A stretch of 64,000 nt of DNA from Candidatus Ribeiella danica (GCA_016717335.1 JADKFS010000011.1:186001-250000), one strand, 5' to 3'; shown: positions 24,393 through 37,008, counted from the stretch's first letter. Notes: generated by a model not told the origin, from the letters alone. Made by a program: numbers and translations.

Positions 24393-25211
24393 ATGATCGA
24401 ACGGATGACCCGCGTGCTGTTGCTGGCAGTGTTTCTCTTCAGCGCGCTGGCGCTGGGTGCATGCGGCCAGGATACGGGGCTCTCGCTGCCGGATCTGCTC
24501 GCGAAGGCGCAGCAGTACAGCGGCCAGCAGGTCACGGTCAACGGATTCTATGTCGGCCGCGGCGGCAGCCCGGGCCTCTCGGTGCTCACGCCGGTCGTCA
24601 GCACGCTCGACAACGGGCTGGACGCTCAGCCGGCGGGCGATTCGATCTGGCTGGAGGGCTTCCCGCAGGATCTGCTGAGCCAGCTGCACCAGCCCGGCGA
24701 CGCGACCTATGGCCTGGTTCGCATCAGCGGCCAGTTCGACGCGGCCGGCGGCTACGGCGCCGAGGGTAAGTACCAGTATCAGATCCGGGTGCAGTCGGCC
24801 GAGTCGATCGAGCGCATCCGGCGCAACGAGGTGCGCGTCGCCGATCAGCCGCTCGGCGCGGGCCAGGTCGCGCTGCTGGAGCTGCTGAAGGACCCGGCCA
24901 AGTACAACGGGCAGTCGATCACCACGCAGGGCTACTACTTCTGGAATGGCGTGATCTATGTGCTCGCCGAGGGTATCTCGACCGAGGAAGATGGCGGTAG
25001 CCCGCAGCCGATCGGCAAGCAGATCTGGATGGAAGGCTTCCCGCCCGATGCATCGAGCACGCTGCACCTCGGACCGAACAACAGCTTCGTGTGGGGGCTG
25101 GTCGAGGTGACGGGCGACTTCAAGAGTGGCGGCGGCTTCGGCAAGGATGGCAAGTACACCGAGTTCCTCCAGGCGACTTCGGCGAAGGCGCTGGAGAACG
25201 TCAAGAAGTAG
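24393..25211 (+). CDS. Lipoprotein with two copies of an unknown domain
   Basis: A 272-residue exported lipoprotein (signal peptide ending LALGAC; Cys at about 24). The mature part consists of two related ~115-residue units: 'LLAKAQQYSGQQVTVNGFYV' ... 'IWLEGFPQD' ... 'GLVRISGQFDAAGGYGAEGKY', and 'LLKDPAKYNGQSITTQGYYF' ... 'IWMEGFPPD' ... 'GLVEVTGDFKSGGGFGKDGKY'. The unit 'xxyxGqxvtvnGfyf' resembles OB-fold tRNA-anticodon/NigD-like beta barrels seen in bacterial lipoproteins. Function unknown. It has its own strong consensus promoter, so it is probably well expressed. Confidence 0.75.
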   Translation: MIERMTRVLLLAVFLFSALALGACGQDTGLSLPDLLAKAQQYSGQQVTVNGFYVGRGGSPGLSVLTPVVSTLDNGLDAQPAGDSIWLEGFPQDLLSQLHQPGDATYGLVRISGQFDAAGGYGAEGKYQYQIRVQSAESIERIRRNEVRVADQPLGAGQVALLELLKDPAKYNGQSITTQGYYFWNGVIYVLAEGISTEEDGGSPQPIGKQIWMEGFPPDASSTLHLGPNNSFVWGLVEVTGDFKSGGGFGKDGKYTEFLQATSAKALENVKK

Positions 25212-25249
25212 GGCGTAGAGCTCGGAGATCCGATCCAAACTGCTGACGG

Positions 25250-25295
25250 CAGACGATCGACGATCGACGGCGGCAGCGCCGCCCGTCGATCGTTG
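25250..25295. repeat. Hairpin made of GACGATC heptamers after the lipoprotein gene
   Basis: GACGATC units at 25252-25265 lead into a perfect stem CGATCGACGG / CCGTCGATCG (25261-25270, 25283-25292). Probable transcript-end structure, without a T tract. Confidence 0.65.
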
Positions 25296-25350
25296 CGTGC
25301 GCAATCAGGATCGGACATGTGACAGCCGGTACTAAGGGGCAAGGCGGGCG

Positions 25351-26043
25351 ATGTACTATTTCATCGAGCCGATGGACGAGGGCGATATCGAGCATGTGCA
25401 GGGGATCGAGCGCCGCAGCTTCACGACGGCATGGTCGGCGAACACGTATCGCCACGAGCTGCGCCACCCCTCGAACAGCCGCTACATCGTCGCCCGCGCC
25501 TCGACGACCCCGCCCCCGCCGCGCAACGCAGGCCCGCCCAGCCGGCGCGGGCTGCTGGCCAACCTGTTCCCCTCGCTGTTCGGCGGCGCGCCCGCCCCGG
25601 CCATTAGCCCCCACCCGATCGTCGGCTACGGCGGGCTGTGGCTGAGCGTGGACGAGGGACATATCACGACGCTCGCCGTGTCGCCGGAGTACCGCGGCCG
25701 TGGCATCGGCGAGCTGGTGCTCAACGGGCTGATCGACCAGGCGATGGAGCTCGACGCCGATATGCTGACGCTCGAGGTGCGGGTCAGCAACCTGGTGGCC
25801 CAGCAGCTCTACCTCAAATACGGCTTCAAGCCGGCCGGCACGCGCCCGCGCTACTACACCGATAATGGCGAGGACGCGCTGATTATGTGGACGGAGACGA
25901 TCCACTCCCAGGCGTACCAGGAGCGGCTGCACGATCTGCGCGAGCGGCTGTTCGAGCGGCTGCGGCTGGAGGCGGCCGAGCCGCCGCCGGCAGGCACAAA
26001 CGGCGCGGCCCCGCCGCTCCGATCGTCGCGGCTGGTCGAGTAG
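25351..26043 (+). CDS. rimI: RimI-like GNAT N-acetyltransferase
   Basis: A 230-residue acetyltransferase. The acetyl-CoA loop is 'YRGRGIGELVLNGLIDQAM', preceded by 'ITTLAVSPE' and followed by 'LTLEVRVSNLVAQQLYLKYGF', the RimI/ArdI pattern for N-terminal protein acetylation. Compared with the usual ~150 residues it carries a Pro/Arg-rich insert at about 50-90 and a charged C-terminal tail. AAGGGGCAAGG lies upstream of the ATG. RimI genes often sit near tsaB/tsaD; neither is here. Confidence 0.85.
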   Translation: MYYFIEPMDEGDIEHVQGIERRSFTTAWSANTYRHELRHPSNSRYIVARASTTPPPPRNAGPPSRRGLLANLFPSLFGGAPAPAISPHPIVGYGGLWLSVDEGHITTLAVSPEYRGRGIGELVLNGLIDQAMELDADMLTLEVRVSNLVAQQLYLKYGFKPAGTRPRYYTDNGEDALIMWTETIHSQAYQERLHDLRERLFERLRLEAAEPPPAGTNGAAPPLRSSRLVE

Positions 26044-26384
26044 CGCCTGCTTCACCCCGACCTTCCCTCAAGCCATGCTCCTCAAGTAACCCCGCATCAC
26101 TCGACATAAGCTTGATAGTATCCTGTGGAGCGCCCCCCACCGGCCGCATGCAGCGGGCGACGGCTACGCCGCCGCAGGCTCCAGCTCCCACGCCCTGGTT
26201 GAAATCAAGAAACCATTACTACCGGTTGTTCTTTCTTCACGCGGCATAGCGGACCAGCACATATACTGACAGTGCAACGACACGCTTCATCAGGGCGATG
26301 CCATGCCTCGCCCCGACGATACGATTGGCAGGAATCGCTTCCTGCGTCCCCCGAAAGCTCTCCCGCACAGCTGTGGAGGAAAGT
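26044..26384. other. 341-bp gap before nifJ, no gene
   Basis: Normal base composition, no composite element or tandem array seen. TATACT at 26262-26267 and other weak boxes may belong to the nifJ promoter, but no pair with correct spacing was found. Confidence 0.35.
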
Positions 26385-30020
<3,636 letters not shown>

Positions 30021-30023
30021 TTC

Positions 30024-30095
30024 GTTAGCAGGTTAGCAGGTTGGAAGGGTGGAAGGCTCCAACCTGCTAACTTCCCAACCTGCTAACCTTCCAAC
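30024..30095. repeat. Octamer array with hairpin, nifJ to next gene
   Basis: GTTAGCAG, GTTAGCAG, GTTGGAAG, GGTGGAAG units, then the inverted series CTCCAACC TGCTAAC... A 14-bp stem GTTAGCAGGTTGGA / TCCAACCTGCTAAC (30032-30045, 30058-30071) is perfect. A possible processing or attenuation site inside the operon. Confidence 0.8.
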
Positions 30096-30113
30096 GCTGA
30101 CAGGAGCTATAGC

Positions 30114-31139
30114 ATGTCTGAGCCATTCTCCGATACTGTGGACCTGACGACCACCTACCTGGGCCTTCAGCTGAAGAACCCGCTGGTCGCCTCGGCCTCG
30201 CCGCTCTCGAAGAAGATCGAGCTGGTGAAGCGAATGGAGGAGGCCGGCGCGGCGGCGGTGGTGATGTACTCGCTGTTCGAGGAGCAGATCAACCACGAGA
30301 GCCGCGAGCTGGACTACTACCTGAGCCGCGGCGCCGAGCACTACAGCGAGGCGCTCAGCTATTTCCCGGATATGGAGCGCTACAACATCGGGCCGGAGCC
30401 GTACCTCGAACACCTGCACCACATCAAGCAGGCGGTCTCCATCCCGGTGATCGCCAGCCTGAACGGCATCTCGCCGGGCGGCTGGGTCGAGTACGCGCAG
30501 CGGATGGAGCAGGCCGGCGCCGATGCGATCGAGCTGAATATCTACTATCTGCCGACCGACCCTGACGTCAACGGCACCGAGCTGGAGGCCACCTACATCG
30601 CGCTGGTGCGCAGCGTTCGCTCGCGGGTGCGCATCCCGATCGCGGTCAAAGTCAGCCCGTTCTTCACCGCGCTGCCGAACGTGGCGCGCCACTTCGCCGA
30701 GGCGGGCGCGAACGGGCTGGTGCTGTTCAACCGGTTCTACCAGCCCGACTTCGACCTGGAGGCGCTCCAGGTGACGCCGAACCTGACGCTCAGCACCTCG
30801 GCCGATCTGCGCCTGCCGCTGAGCTGGATCGCCATGCTCTACGGCCGCGTGCCGCTCGACTTCGCGCTCAGCAGCGGCGTGCATACGGCGGTGGATGTGC
30901 TCAAGGCGATGATGGCCGGCGCCAATGTCGCCATGATGACCTCGGAGCTGCTGGCCAACGGGGTCTACCGTATCCGCGACATCCTGGCCGACCTGAAGGC
31001 CTGGATGGTCGAGCACGAGTACGAGTCGATCGAGCAGATGCGCGGCAGCATGAGCCAGCGCGCGGTGGCCGAGCCGTCGGCCTTCGAGCGCGCCAACTAC
31101 ATGAAGGTGCTAAACTCATTCGACGCCCATTTGCCGTAG
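30114..31139 (+). CDS. Dihydroorotate dehydrogenase-like flavoprotein lacking the catalytic motif
   Basis: A 341-residue FMN TIM barrel related to class 1 DHODH and PreA: '[18 protein letters not shown]' at the N-terminus and the FMN-phosphate end '[24 protein letters not shown]'. In true DHODH and PreA the active loop reads N-x-S-C-P-(N/H); here the matching place (about residue 142) is '[10 protein letters not shown]', with no Cys or Ser base. It therefore should not oxidise dihydroorotate or dihydropyrimidines. GGAG precedes the ATG. Proteins of this type often follow nifJ, so a role as an electron-transfer partner of PFOR is possible; that part is inference. Confidence 0.85.
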   Translation: MSEPFSDTVDLTTTYLGLQLKNPLVASASPLSKKIELVKRMEEAGAAAVVMYSLFEEQINHESRELDYYLSRGAEHYSEALSYFPDMERYNIGPEPYLEHLHHIKQAVSIPVIASLNGISPGGWVEYAQRMEQAGADAIELNIYYLPTDPDVNGTELEATYIALVRSVRSRVRIPIAVKVSPFFTALPNVARHFAEAGANGLVLFNRFYQPDFDLEALQVTPNLTLSTSADLRLPLSWIAMLYGRVPLDFALSSGVHTAVDVLKAMMAGANVAMMTSELLANGVYRIRDILADLKAWMVEHEYESIEQMRGSMSQRAVAEPSAFERANYMKVLNSFDAHLP

Positions 31140-31219
31140 GGCGCACACACCGGGGCGGGGTGAAGGATCGGCGAGCCAGCCGCATCGCCCCGCCCCTCGG
31201 ACCCTGAGGAGGACAAGCC

Positions 31220-32149
31220 ATGCGAGATCTCATCATTATCGGCGGCGGCGCCGCCGGGCTCTCGGCCGCGACGTATGCGCTGGGCAAGCAGATCGATGCC
31301 CTGCTGATCTACGAGGACCTGGGCGGCAAGGCCGGACGGCGCCAGAGCCTGACCGGCCAGGTCGCCGACGAGTACCTGGCCGGCGCCGAGGCGGTGAAGC
31401 TGTTCGAGCGCCAGATCGCCATGCAGCCCGACCGGGCGCTGCGCGATAGCGTCGTCGGCATCACCAAGGAGGCCGGCGCCTTCCACGTCGCGACGCGCCA
31501 GCACGGCGTGCTGACAAGCCCGGCGGTGATCGTCGCCACCGGCGCGTCGCCGATCGCGCTCGACGTGCCGGGCGCGCGCGAGATGGTGGGCTACGGGCTG
31601 GGCTACTCGATCTCCACCCACGCGCACCTGCTGGCCGGCAAGAGCGTCGCGGTGATCGGCACGACCATCCGCTCGCTGCGCGGGGTGGCCGAGCTGGCCC
31701 GCACCGCCCTGCAGGTCTACCTGGTCGCACCCGACGCGCGCGGCCTCGACACGCCGTTCGCGCGCGCGCTGCGGCGCTACCCGAACGTCGAGATGCTGGC
31801 CGGCTACAAGGTCGAGGAGCTCATCGGCACGCACAACCTCGAGCAGCTGATCGTGTCGCACGACGACAAGCGCTACCGCCTGAACGTCGACGCGGCATTC
31901 GCCGACCTGGGGCTGCGCCCAAACAGCGATATGGTCCACACGGTCGCCCAAACCAACCAGGATGGCTTTATCTGGGTGGACGACCGCAACGCCACGACAG
32001 TGCCGGGCCTGTTCGCGGCCGGCGACGTGACGACGTCGTTTGGCGAGCAGATCCTGATCGCGATCGGCGAGGGTGCGCGCGCGGCCCTCAGCGCCTACGA
32101 CTACCTGCTGGCATGGCTGCCGACGCACCAGAGCGTCCCGATCGACTAA
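31220..32149 (+). CDS. Thioredoxin-reductase-fold flavoprotein without CxxC
   Basis: A 309-residue two-domain FAD protein. The FAD site is 'IIIGGGAAGLSAATYAL' (residues 5-21) and the C-terminal FAD motif is 'VPGLFAAGDVTT'. The redox CxxC expected between the domains is absent (the segment reads 'MVGYGLGYSISTHAHLL'), and the NAD(P)H loop, usually GGGxSA, is 'VIGTTIRSLRG'. It thus cannot be a thioredoxin reductase and may not bind NAD(P)H in the usual way; relatives include ferredoxin-NADP reductases and YpdA-like proteins. GAGGAGG lies before the ATG. Third gene of the nifJ set, after an 80-bp gap. Confidence 0.85.
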   Translation: MRDLIIIGGGAAGLSAATYALGKQIDALLIYEDLGGKAGRRQSLTGQVADEYLAGAEAVKLFERQIAMQPDRALRDSVVGITKEAGAFHVATRQHGVLTSPAVIVATGASPIALDVPGAREMVGYGLGYSISTHAHLLAGKSVAVIGTTIRSLRGVAELARTALQVYLVAPDARGLDTPFARALRRYPNVEMLAGYKVEELIGTHNLEQLIVSHDDKRYRLNVDAAFADLGLRPNSDMVHTVAQTNQDGFIWVDDRNATTVPGLFAAGDVTTSFGEQILIAIGEGARAALSAYDYLLAWLPTHQSVPID

Positions 32150-32164
32150 GGGCGCTGCGCTGGC

Positions 32165-32318
32165 CGGATCAGATCACGCCACCCCCTGCCCCCGCCCCTG
32201 TCAGGGGCGGGGGTTCAGATTCTTACCATACGAGTGCGGTCGCAACGCGACCGCACTCGTATGGCAGAAGAATCCCCCGCTCCCGTTTCGGGAGCGGGGG
32301 CAGGGGGGTGAGGGCCTA
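32165..32318. repeat. Composite hairpin element, copy J (most complete)
   Basis: CCCCCGCCCCTG/CAGGGGCGGGGG (32190-32214), a perfect 18-bp inverted repeat with 3-nt loop (32226-32243 / 32247-32264), and CCCCCGCTCCC/GGGAGCGGGGG (32274-32300), flanked by 'GATCACGCCACCCCCTGCC' and CAGGGGGGTGAGGGC. It lies between the convergent flavoprotein and Lon-family genes. Confidence 0.88.
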
Positions 32319-32323
32319 CGGGA

Positions 32324-34786
32324 TCAATGCGCCAGCATCAACCTCCCATTCTTCTCGGCCGGCGGGTATTCCTTGAGGCGCTCGGCGAACTCGTGCAGGC
32401 GCCGCGCGATCCGACCGTTCACGCTGTTGTCGGGGAAGCAGCCCTCGAAGTCGCGCACCCCGGCGCGCACGCCGGTGAGCAGCTCGATCCCCTCGTCGAT
32501 CGTCTCGATCGCCCAGACGTGGAACTGGCCCGCGCGCACCGCCTCGACCACATCCTCGCGCAGCATCAGGTGCTTGGCGTTGCTGCGCGGGATCAGCACG
32601 CCCTGGTCGCCGGTCAGGCCGCGCGCCTTGCACACGTCGAAGAAGCCCTCGATCTTCTGGTTGACCCCGCCGATCGCCTGGATCTGGCCGTGCTGGTTGA
32701 CCGACCCGGTGACGGCGATGCCCTGGCGGATCGGCAGGCCGGCCAGCGCCGACAGCAGCGCGTACAGCTCGGCCGACGAGGCGCTGTCGCCCTCGACGCC
32801 CTCGTAGCTCTGCTCGAAAACCAGCCGCGCCGAGAGCTGCAGCGGCTGCTCCTGGGCGTAGGCCTGGGCGAGGTAGCCGTTCAGGATGAGCACGCCCTTG
32901 CTGTGCAGCGGCCCGCCCAGCGCGACCTCGCGCTCGATGTCGATGATCCCGGCGCGGCCCGGCCCGGCGCTGGCGGTGATCCGGCTCGGCCGGCCGAACT
33001 CGTAGTCGCCCAAGCTGAGCACCGATAGCCCGTTGACCTGCCCAACCCGGCTACCGCTGGTGTCGATCAGCAGCGTCCCTTCGGTAAGCAGCTCCTGGAT
33101 GCGCTGCTGGATCAGGTTCGAGCGATAGACCTTCTCTTCGATCGCGCGCCGGACATGCGTCACGCCGATCTGCGCGGCGTCTTCCTGGCCGGCCCAGAAG
33201 TTGGCCTCACGGACCACGTCGGCCAGCATCCCGAAGTTGGCCGAGAGCTTGGTCTGATCTTCGGCCAGGCGCGAGGCCTGCTCCAGCAGCTTCGCCAGCG
33301 CCGGCGCGTCGAGCGGCCGGAGCTGCTGGCGCGCGCAGAATGTCACGGCGAAGCGCGCCACGTCGCGCATGTTCTCGGGGCTGCGCGGCATGGTCGTGTC
33401 GAAGTCGGCCTTGACCTTGAACAGCTCGGGGAAGCTCTCGTCGTAGCTCTGCAGCATGTAGTACAGCAGCGGCGGCCCGACCAGCACGACCTTCACGTCG
33501 AGCGGGATGGGCTGCGGGCGCAGGCTCTTGGTGGCGACAAAGCCCAGGCGCTCGCCGATCTCCTCGATCTCGATCTCGCGGCCGCGCAGCGCGCGCTTGA
33601 GCGCGTCCCAGCTGAACGGGTTGCGCAGCAGATCTTCGACCGGCAGGACCAGGTAGCCGCCGTTGGCCTGGTGCAGCGAGCCGGCCTTGATCTGTGTGAA
33701 GTCGGCGATCAGCGCGCCGAACTGGGTCTCCTTCTCGATCCGGCCGAACAGGTTCGTGTAGCTCGGGTTCAGGTCGACTACCACCGGCGCCCCGACCGGG
33801 GCGCTGTGGTCCACCAGCACGTTGACCTGGTACTTCCGAAAGGCCAGCTCCTTGAGCCAGGCCGTCGACATCGATATCCCCTCGGGCGGCTGGCTGGGCT
33901 GCGCCGATGGCCCGCCCTTGAAGGGCTCGATGTTCTCTAGCAGATCGTCCTGGACCGCCTTGAGGTAGGCGACGATCTCCGGCAGATCGCGGTAGTGCTC
34001 GGTCAGATCGTCGATCAGCCCGCCGACGACGTAGAGCGCGACCTGCTTGTCGAGCGCCTGGAGCTGCTCCTGGGTCGTGCGCTCGAGCGCGCGGCCCTGC
34101 TTCATCACCGCGTTCAGCTCCTCCTGGAGCGCATCGCGGCGGCCCAGCAGGTCGTCGCGGGTGGCCTGCGGCAGCGCCTGGAAGTCGGCATCGCTGAGCG
34201 GGTGGCCCTGCGACATCGGGATGATCAGCACGCCCATCGGCGTGACCTGCAGCACAAACCCGTCGTGCTCGGCGCGCTGGCCCAGGTTCTCAAGCAGATC
34301 CTCGCGCTGCTGGTGGAGCTGCTTGACGATCGCGTCGCGGCGGGCGCCGTAGTCGTCGCTCTCGAACGCGCGCGGAATCTCGCGGCGGACGTGGTCGACC
34401 AGGCTGCGCATGTCCTGCTGGATGCGGCGCCCGCGGCCGGCTGGCACCCGGCAGATCTTGGGCTGGTACGGGTCGTCGAAGTTATTGACGTAGCACCAGT
34501 CCTGCGGCGTCGGCTTGCTGTGGGCCAGCTCCTCGATGAACGCGCGCACGGCGGTCATCTTGCCGATGCCGGGCGGGCCGGCCACGTAGATATGGAAGCC
34601 GTCGTCGTAGATGCTCAGGCCGAAGCGCAGGGCCGCGACCGCGCGCCCCTGGCCGATGATCCCCTCGATCGGGCTGAGCTCCGCGCTGGTCTGGAAATCG
34701 AGCGTCTGCGGATCGACAACGCTGCGCAGCTGCTCCGGCGCCAGTGTCAGGGACGGGCACGCTGTGGTCTGCTTGGTCTGGTCCAT
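32324..34786 (-). CDS. Lon-family ATP-dependent protease (LonB/YcbZ-like)
   Basis: An 820-residue protease. The N-terminal part holds Walker A 'AGPPGIGKMT' (70-76) and an AAA segment (AAA_32) interrupted by a long helical insert (about 150-330). The Lon protease domain at the C-terminus has the catalytic dyad Ser ~666 in 'VEGDSASSAE' and Lys ~710 in 'GGVNQKIEGF', spaced as in Lon. It lacks the Lon N-terminal substrate domain and a membrane anchor. It would degrade damaged or regulatory proteins in the cytoplasm. GGAGG lies 6 bp before the ATG at 34786. Confidence 0.92.
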   Translation of the reverse strand: MDQTKQTTACPSLTLAPEQLRSVVDPQTLDFQTSAELSPIEGIIGQGRAVAALRFGLSIYDDGFHIYVAGPPGIGKMTAVRAFIEELAHSKPTPQDWCYVNNFDDPYQPKICRVPAGRGRRIQQDMRSLVDHVRREIPRAFESDDYGARRDAIVKQLHQQREDLLENLGQRAEHDGFVLQVTPMGVLIIPMSQGHPLSDADFQALPQATRDDLLGRRDALQEELNAVMKQGRALERTTQEQLQALDKQVALYVVGGLIDDLTEHYRDLPEIVAYLKAVQDDLLENIEPFKGGPSAQPSQPPEGISMSTAWLKELAFRKYQVNVLVDHSAPVGAPVVVDLNPSYTNLFGRIEKETQFGALIADFTQIKAGSLHQANGGYLVLPVEDLLRNPFSWDALKRALRGREIEIEEIGERLGFVATKSLRPQPIPLDVKVVLVGPPLLYYMLQSYDESFPELFKVKADFDTTMPRSPENMRDVARFAVTFCARQQLRPLDAPALAKLLEQASRLAEDQTKLSANFGMLADVVREANFWAGQEDAAQIGVTHVRRAIEEKVYRSNLIQQRIQELLTEGTLLIDTSGSRVGQVNGLSVLSLGDYEFGRPSRITASAGPGRAGIIDIEREVALGGPLHSKGVLILNGYLAQAYAQEQPLQLSARLVFEQSYEGVEGDSASSAELYALLSALAGLPIRQGIAVTGSVNQHGQIQAIGGVNQKIEGFFDVCKARGLTGDQGVLIPRSNAKHLMLREDVVEAVRAGQFHVWAIETIDEGIELLTGVRAGVRDFEGCFPDNSVNGRIARRLHEFAERLKEYPPAEKNGRLMLAH

Positions 34787-35291
34787 CGTATGCCTCCTTG
34801 TTCGCCGCGCGGTCGACCCCAAGGAACGCTGATGGTTACGGTATGAAGGTGGTGGAAGACGCGCGGCATGCACAGCGAGGATAGCGTCTCCGCTGTGATC
34901 ATACGCCACGGCGCCGCCGGCAGCGAGAAGAAATGGCCCTCGCTCCGTGAAGGCTTCTTCACGGAGCGGGGGCACTTCTTTCCACGCAAACTAGCGCCGC
35001 TGGGGTATGATCTGGCCAAGGACATACCAGAGGCTGCACGTATCAGCATCGAGCGACCCGCGGCGCCCCGTGCCAGACCCTCACATCCTATCGGCAAGGC
35101 GCCGCCCACGGGCGCACGCGCCGGCGATTGGGCTCGTCAGAGCCGGCCGGCGCCACCGATCAGCCGCGGACCAGACGACAGTATGCTGAGGCGACAGCAA
35201 GGTATCGGATGAATGGAAGATCGAACGCCGCAAGTCAGCGCATCTCGCGCTGACTTGCGCATGTCCGAGCCTTTTTGATACGGAACCATCT
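34787..35291. other. 505-bp gap with two strong hairpins, no convincing gene
   Basis: 34926-34981 folds as a hairpin with a perfect 12-bp core (CGCTCCGTGAAG / CTTCACGGAGCG) extended by wobble pairs. 35229-35259 is a perfect 13-bp stem CGCAAGTCAGCGC / GCGCTGACTTGCG, 32 bp before the next ATG and followed by a T5 run. The latter could be an attenuator or regulatory leader of the MaoC-Pta gene. A 114-codon open frame here has no protein-like features. Confidence 0.55.
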
Positions 35292-36701
35292 ATGGAATTC
35301 ATCGAAAACCAGACCTACGACGAGATCGCGATCGGTGCAACCGCCAGCCTGACCCGCACGCTCACGCAGGGGGACATCCAGCTGTTCGCGGTGATGTCGG
35401 GCGATGTCAACCCCGCGCACCTCGACGAGGAGTACGCCAAGAGCGATCTGTTTCGCAAGATCATCGCCCACGGCATGTGGGGCGGCGCCCTGATCTCGAC
35501 GCTCCTGGGCACCAAGCTGCCCGGCCCCGGCACGATCTACCTGAGCCAGACCCTGCGCTTCCGGCGGCCGGTCGCCGTCGGCGATACCGTCACCGTCTCG
35601 GTCACCGCCGTGGCGAAGGACGACGAGAAGCACCGCGTCACGTTCGACTGCCAGTGCGTCAACCAGCGGGGCGAGGCCGTGATCTCGGGCAGCGCCGAGG
35701 TGCTGGCGCCGACCGAGAAGGTCAAGCGGCCGCGCGCCATCCTGCCCGAGGTGCACCTGCACGACCGCGGCGCGCGCTATCGCCAGCTGATCGCGCTGAC
35801 AAGCGGGCTGGAGCCGATCCGCATGGCGGTGGCACACCCGGTCGAGCCGAACGTGCTGCTGGGTGTGGTCGAGGCGGCGCGGGCCGGCCTGATCATCCCG
35901 ATCCTGGTGGGCCCGGCGGCCCGAATCGCGAGCGCAGCGGCGACCGCTGGGGTCGACATCTCGGCCTACACACTAGTGCCCACCCAGCACAGCGATGAGG
36001 CGATCGCTCGGGCGATCGCGATGGCGCGCGATGGCGCGGCCGACGCGCTCATGCTGGGGAAGCCGGGCAACTCGCACACCACCACGTTCATCCAGGCGCT
36101 GATCGCCAGCGATTCGGGGCTGGGCTCTGGCCGCCGCATGAGCCACATCTTCGCGCTGGATGTGCCGACCTACCCGCGGCCGCTGTTCATCACCGACTCG
36201 GCGATCAACACCAACCCCGACCTCGAAACCAAGCGCGACATCGTGCAGAACGCGATCGATCTGCTCCACGCGATCGTGCCCTGGACGCCCAGAGTCGCGA
36301 TCCTCTCGGCGGTCGAGCTCGTGAACCCGAAGATCCGCTCGACCCTCGACGCGGCGGCGCTCTGCAAGATGGTCGACCGCGGGCAGATCACCGGCGGCAT
36401 CGTCGACGGGCCGCTCTCGTTCGACAACGCCGTGTCCGAGGAGGCCGCCCTCGCGGACGGGACCACCTCGCCGGTCGCGGGCAAGGCCGACATCCTGATG
36501 GCGCCCGATCTTGAGTCGGGCAACCTGCTGACCGAGCAGCTGGAGTACCTGGCGAACGCGCAGTCGGCCGGGCTGGTGCTGGGCGCGCGCGTGCCGATCG
36601 TGCTGAACCGCCGCACCGACAACCCGCTGACCCAGCAGGCGGCCTGCGCGATCGCGCTGCTGCAGGCGCAGCACAAGCGCACCGGCAAGCCGAAGATCTG
36701 A
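35292..36701 (+). CDS. MaoC-like hydratase fused to phosphate acetyl/butyryltransferase
   Basis: A 469-residue fusion. Residues 1-150 form a MaoC/(R)-enoyl-CoA hydratase hot-dog domain with the catalytic pair in 'FAVMSGDVNPAHLDEEYA' (D, H). Residues about 165-469 form a PTA/PTB domain (PIRMAVAHPVEPNVLLGVVE; 'ALMLGKPGNSHT'; 'ITGGIVDGPLSFDNAVS'; 'NLLTEQLEYLA'). The second domain exchanges an acyl group between CoA and phosphate. The pair could turn enoyl-CoA to hydroxyacyl-CoA and acyl-CoA to acyl-phosphate; no acetate/butyrate kinase is adjacent. Ribosome site weak (ACGGA). Same-strand fusion of this kind is known in other bacteria. Confidence 0.9.
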   Translation: MEFIENQTYDEIAIGATASLTRTLTQGDIQLFAVMSGDVNPAHLDEEYAKSDLFRKIIAHGMWGGALISTLLGTKLPGPGTIYLSQTLRFRRPVAVGDTVTVSVTAVAKDDEKHRVTFDCQCVNQRGEAVISGSAEVLAPTEKVKRPRAILPEVHLHDRGARYRQLIALTSGLEPIRMAVAHPVEPNVLLGVVEAARAGLIIPILVGPAARIASAAATAGVDISAYTLVPTQHSDEAIARAIAMARDGAADALMLGKPGNSHTTTFIQALIASDSGLGSGRRMSHIFALDVPTYPRPLFITDSAINTNPDLETKRDIVQNAIDLLHAIVPWTPRVAILSAVELVNPKIRSTLDAAALCKMVDRGQITGGIVDGPLSFDNAVSEEAALADGTTSPVAGKADILMAPDLESGNLLTEQLEYLANAQSAGLVLGARVPIVLNRRTDNPLTQQAACAIALLQAQHKRTGKPKI

Positions 36702-36730
36702 GCGGCTCTCGCCCCCCATATTTCCCTCCC

Positions 36731-36763
36731 CCTACCCCCTTTCGGGGGTAGGTTTTTGTTTTT
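36731..36763 (+). terminator. Rho-independent terminator of the MaoC-Pta gene
   Basis: Perfect stem CCTACCCCC/GGGGGTAGG with a TTTC loop, followed by TTTTTGTTTTT, 30 bp after the stop. It is also the first module of a composite element. Confidence 0.88.
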
Positions 36764-36990
36764 GCGCATTGCGCTGCGGCAGATACCTTACCCCCTCCCC
36801 TTCCAAGGGAGGGGGTGTGTCCTGTGGTGCTGCGGTGCGCTGCAGAGCAGGGCACCGCAGCACCACCACGAATCCCCCTCTCTCAGCGGGAGAGGGGGGT
36901 AGGGGGAGAGGGCAATGGCGTCCAGATGCCATCTGGAAAAAACCAGCCCCCTTCCCTACCAGGGGAGGGGGCTGGGAGAGGGCGGCTAAG
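36764..36990. repeat. Composite hairpin element, copy K
   Basis: GCGCATTGCGC, then CCCCCTCCCCTT...AAGGGAGGGGG (36791-36816), an imperfect CTGTGGTGCTGCGGTGCGCTG / CAGGGCACCGCAGCACCACCA pair (36821-36867), CCCCCTCTCTC...GGGAGAGGGGG (36873-36898), CCAGATG/CATCTGG (36922-36936) and CCCCCTTCCCT/AGGGGAGGGGG stems. Gap between the convergent Pta fusion and response regulator. Confidence 0.82.
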
Positions 36991-37008
36991 TTAGGGGAGA
37001 GCCGTTGC

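Noticed and set aside
31220..32149. Thioredoxin reductase
   Set aside because: The redox-active CxxC and the usual NAD(P)H glycine motif are both absent.
34868..35212. A 114-codon frame between the Lon-family and MaoC-Pta genes
   Set aside because: No ribosome site, low-complexity residues, and it spans a long hairpin.
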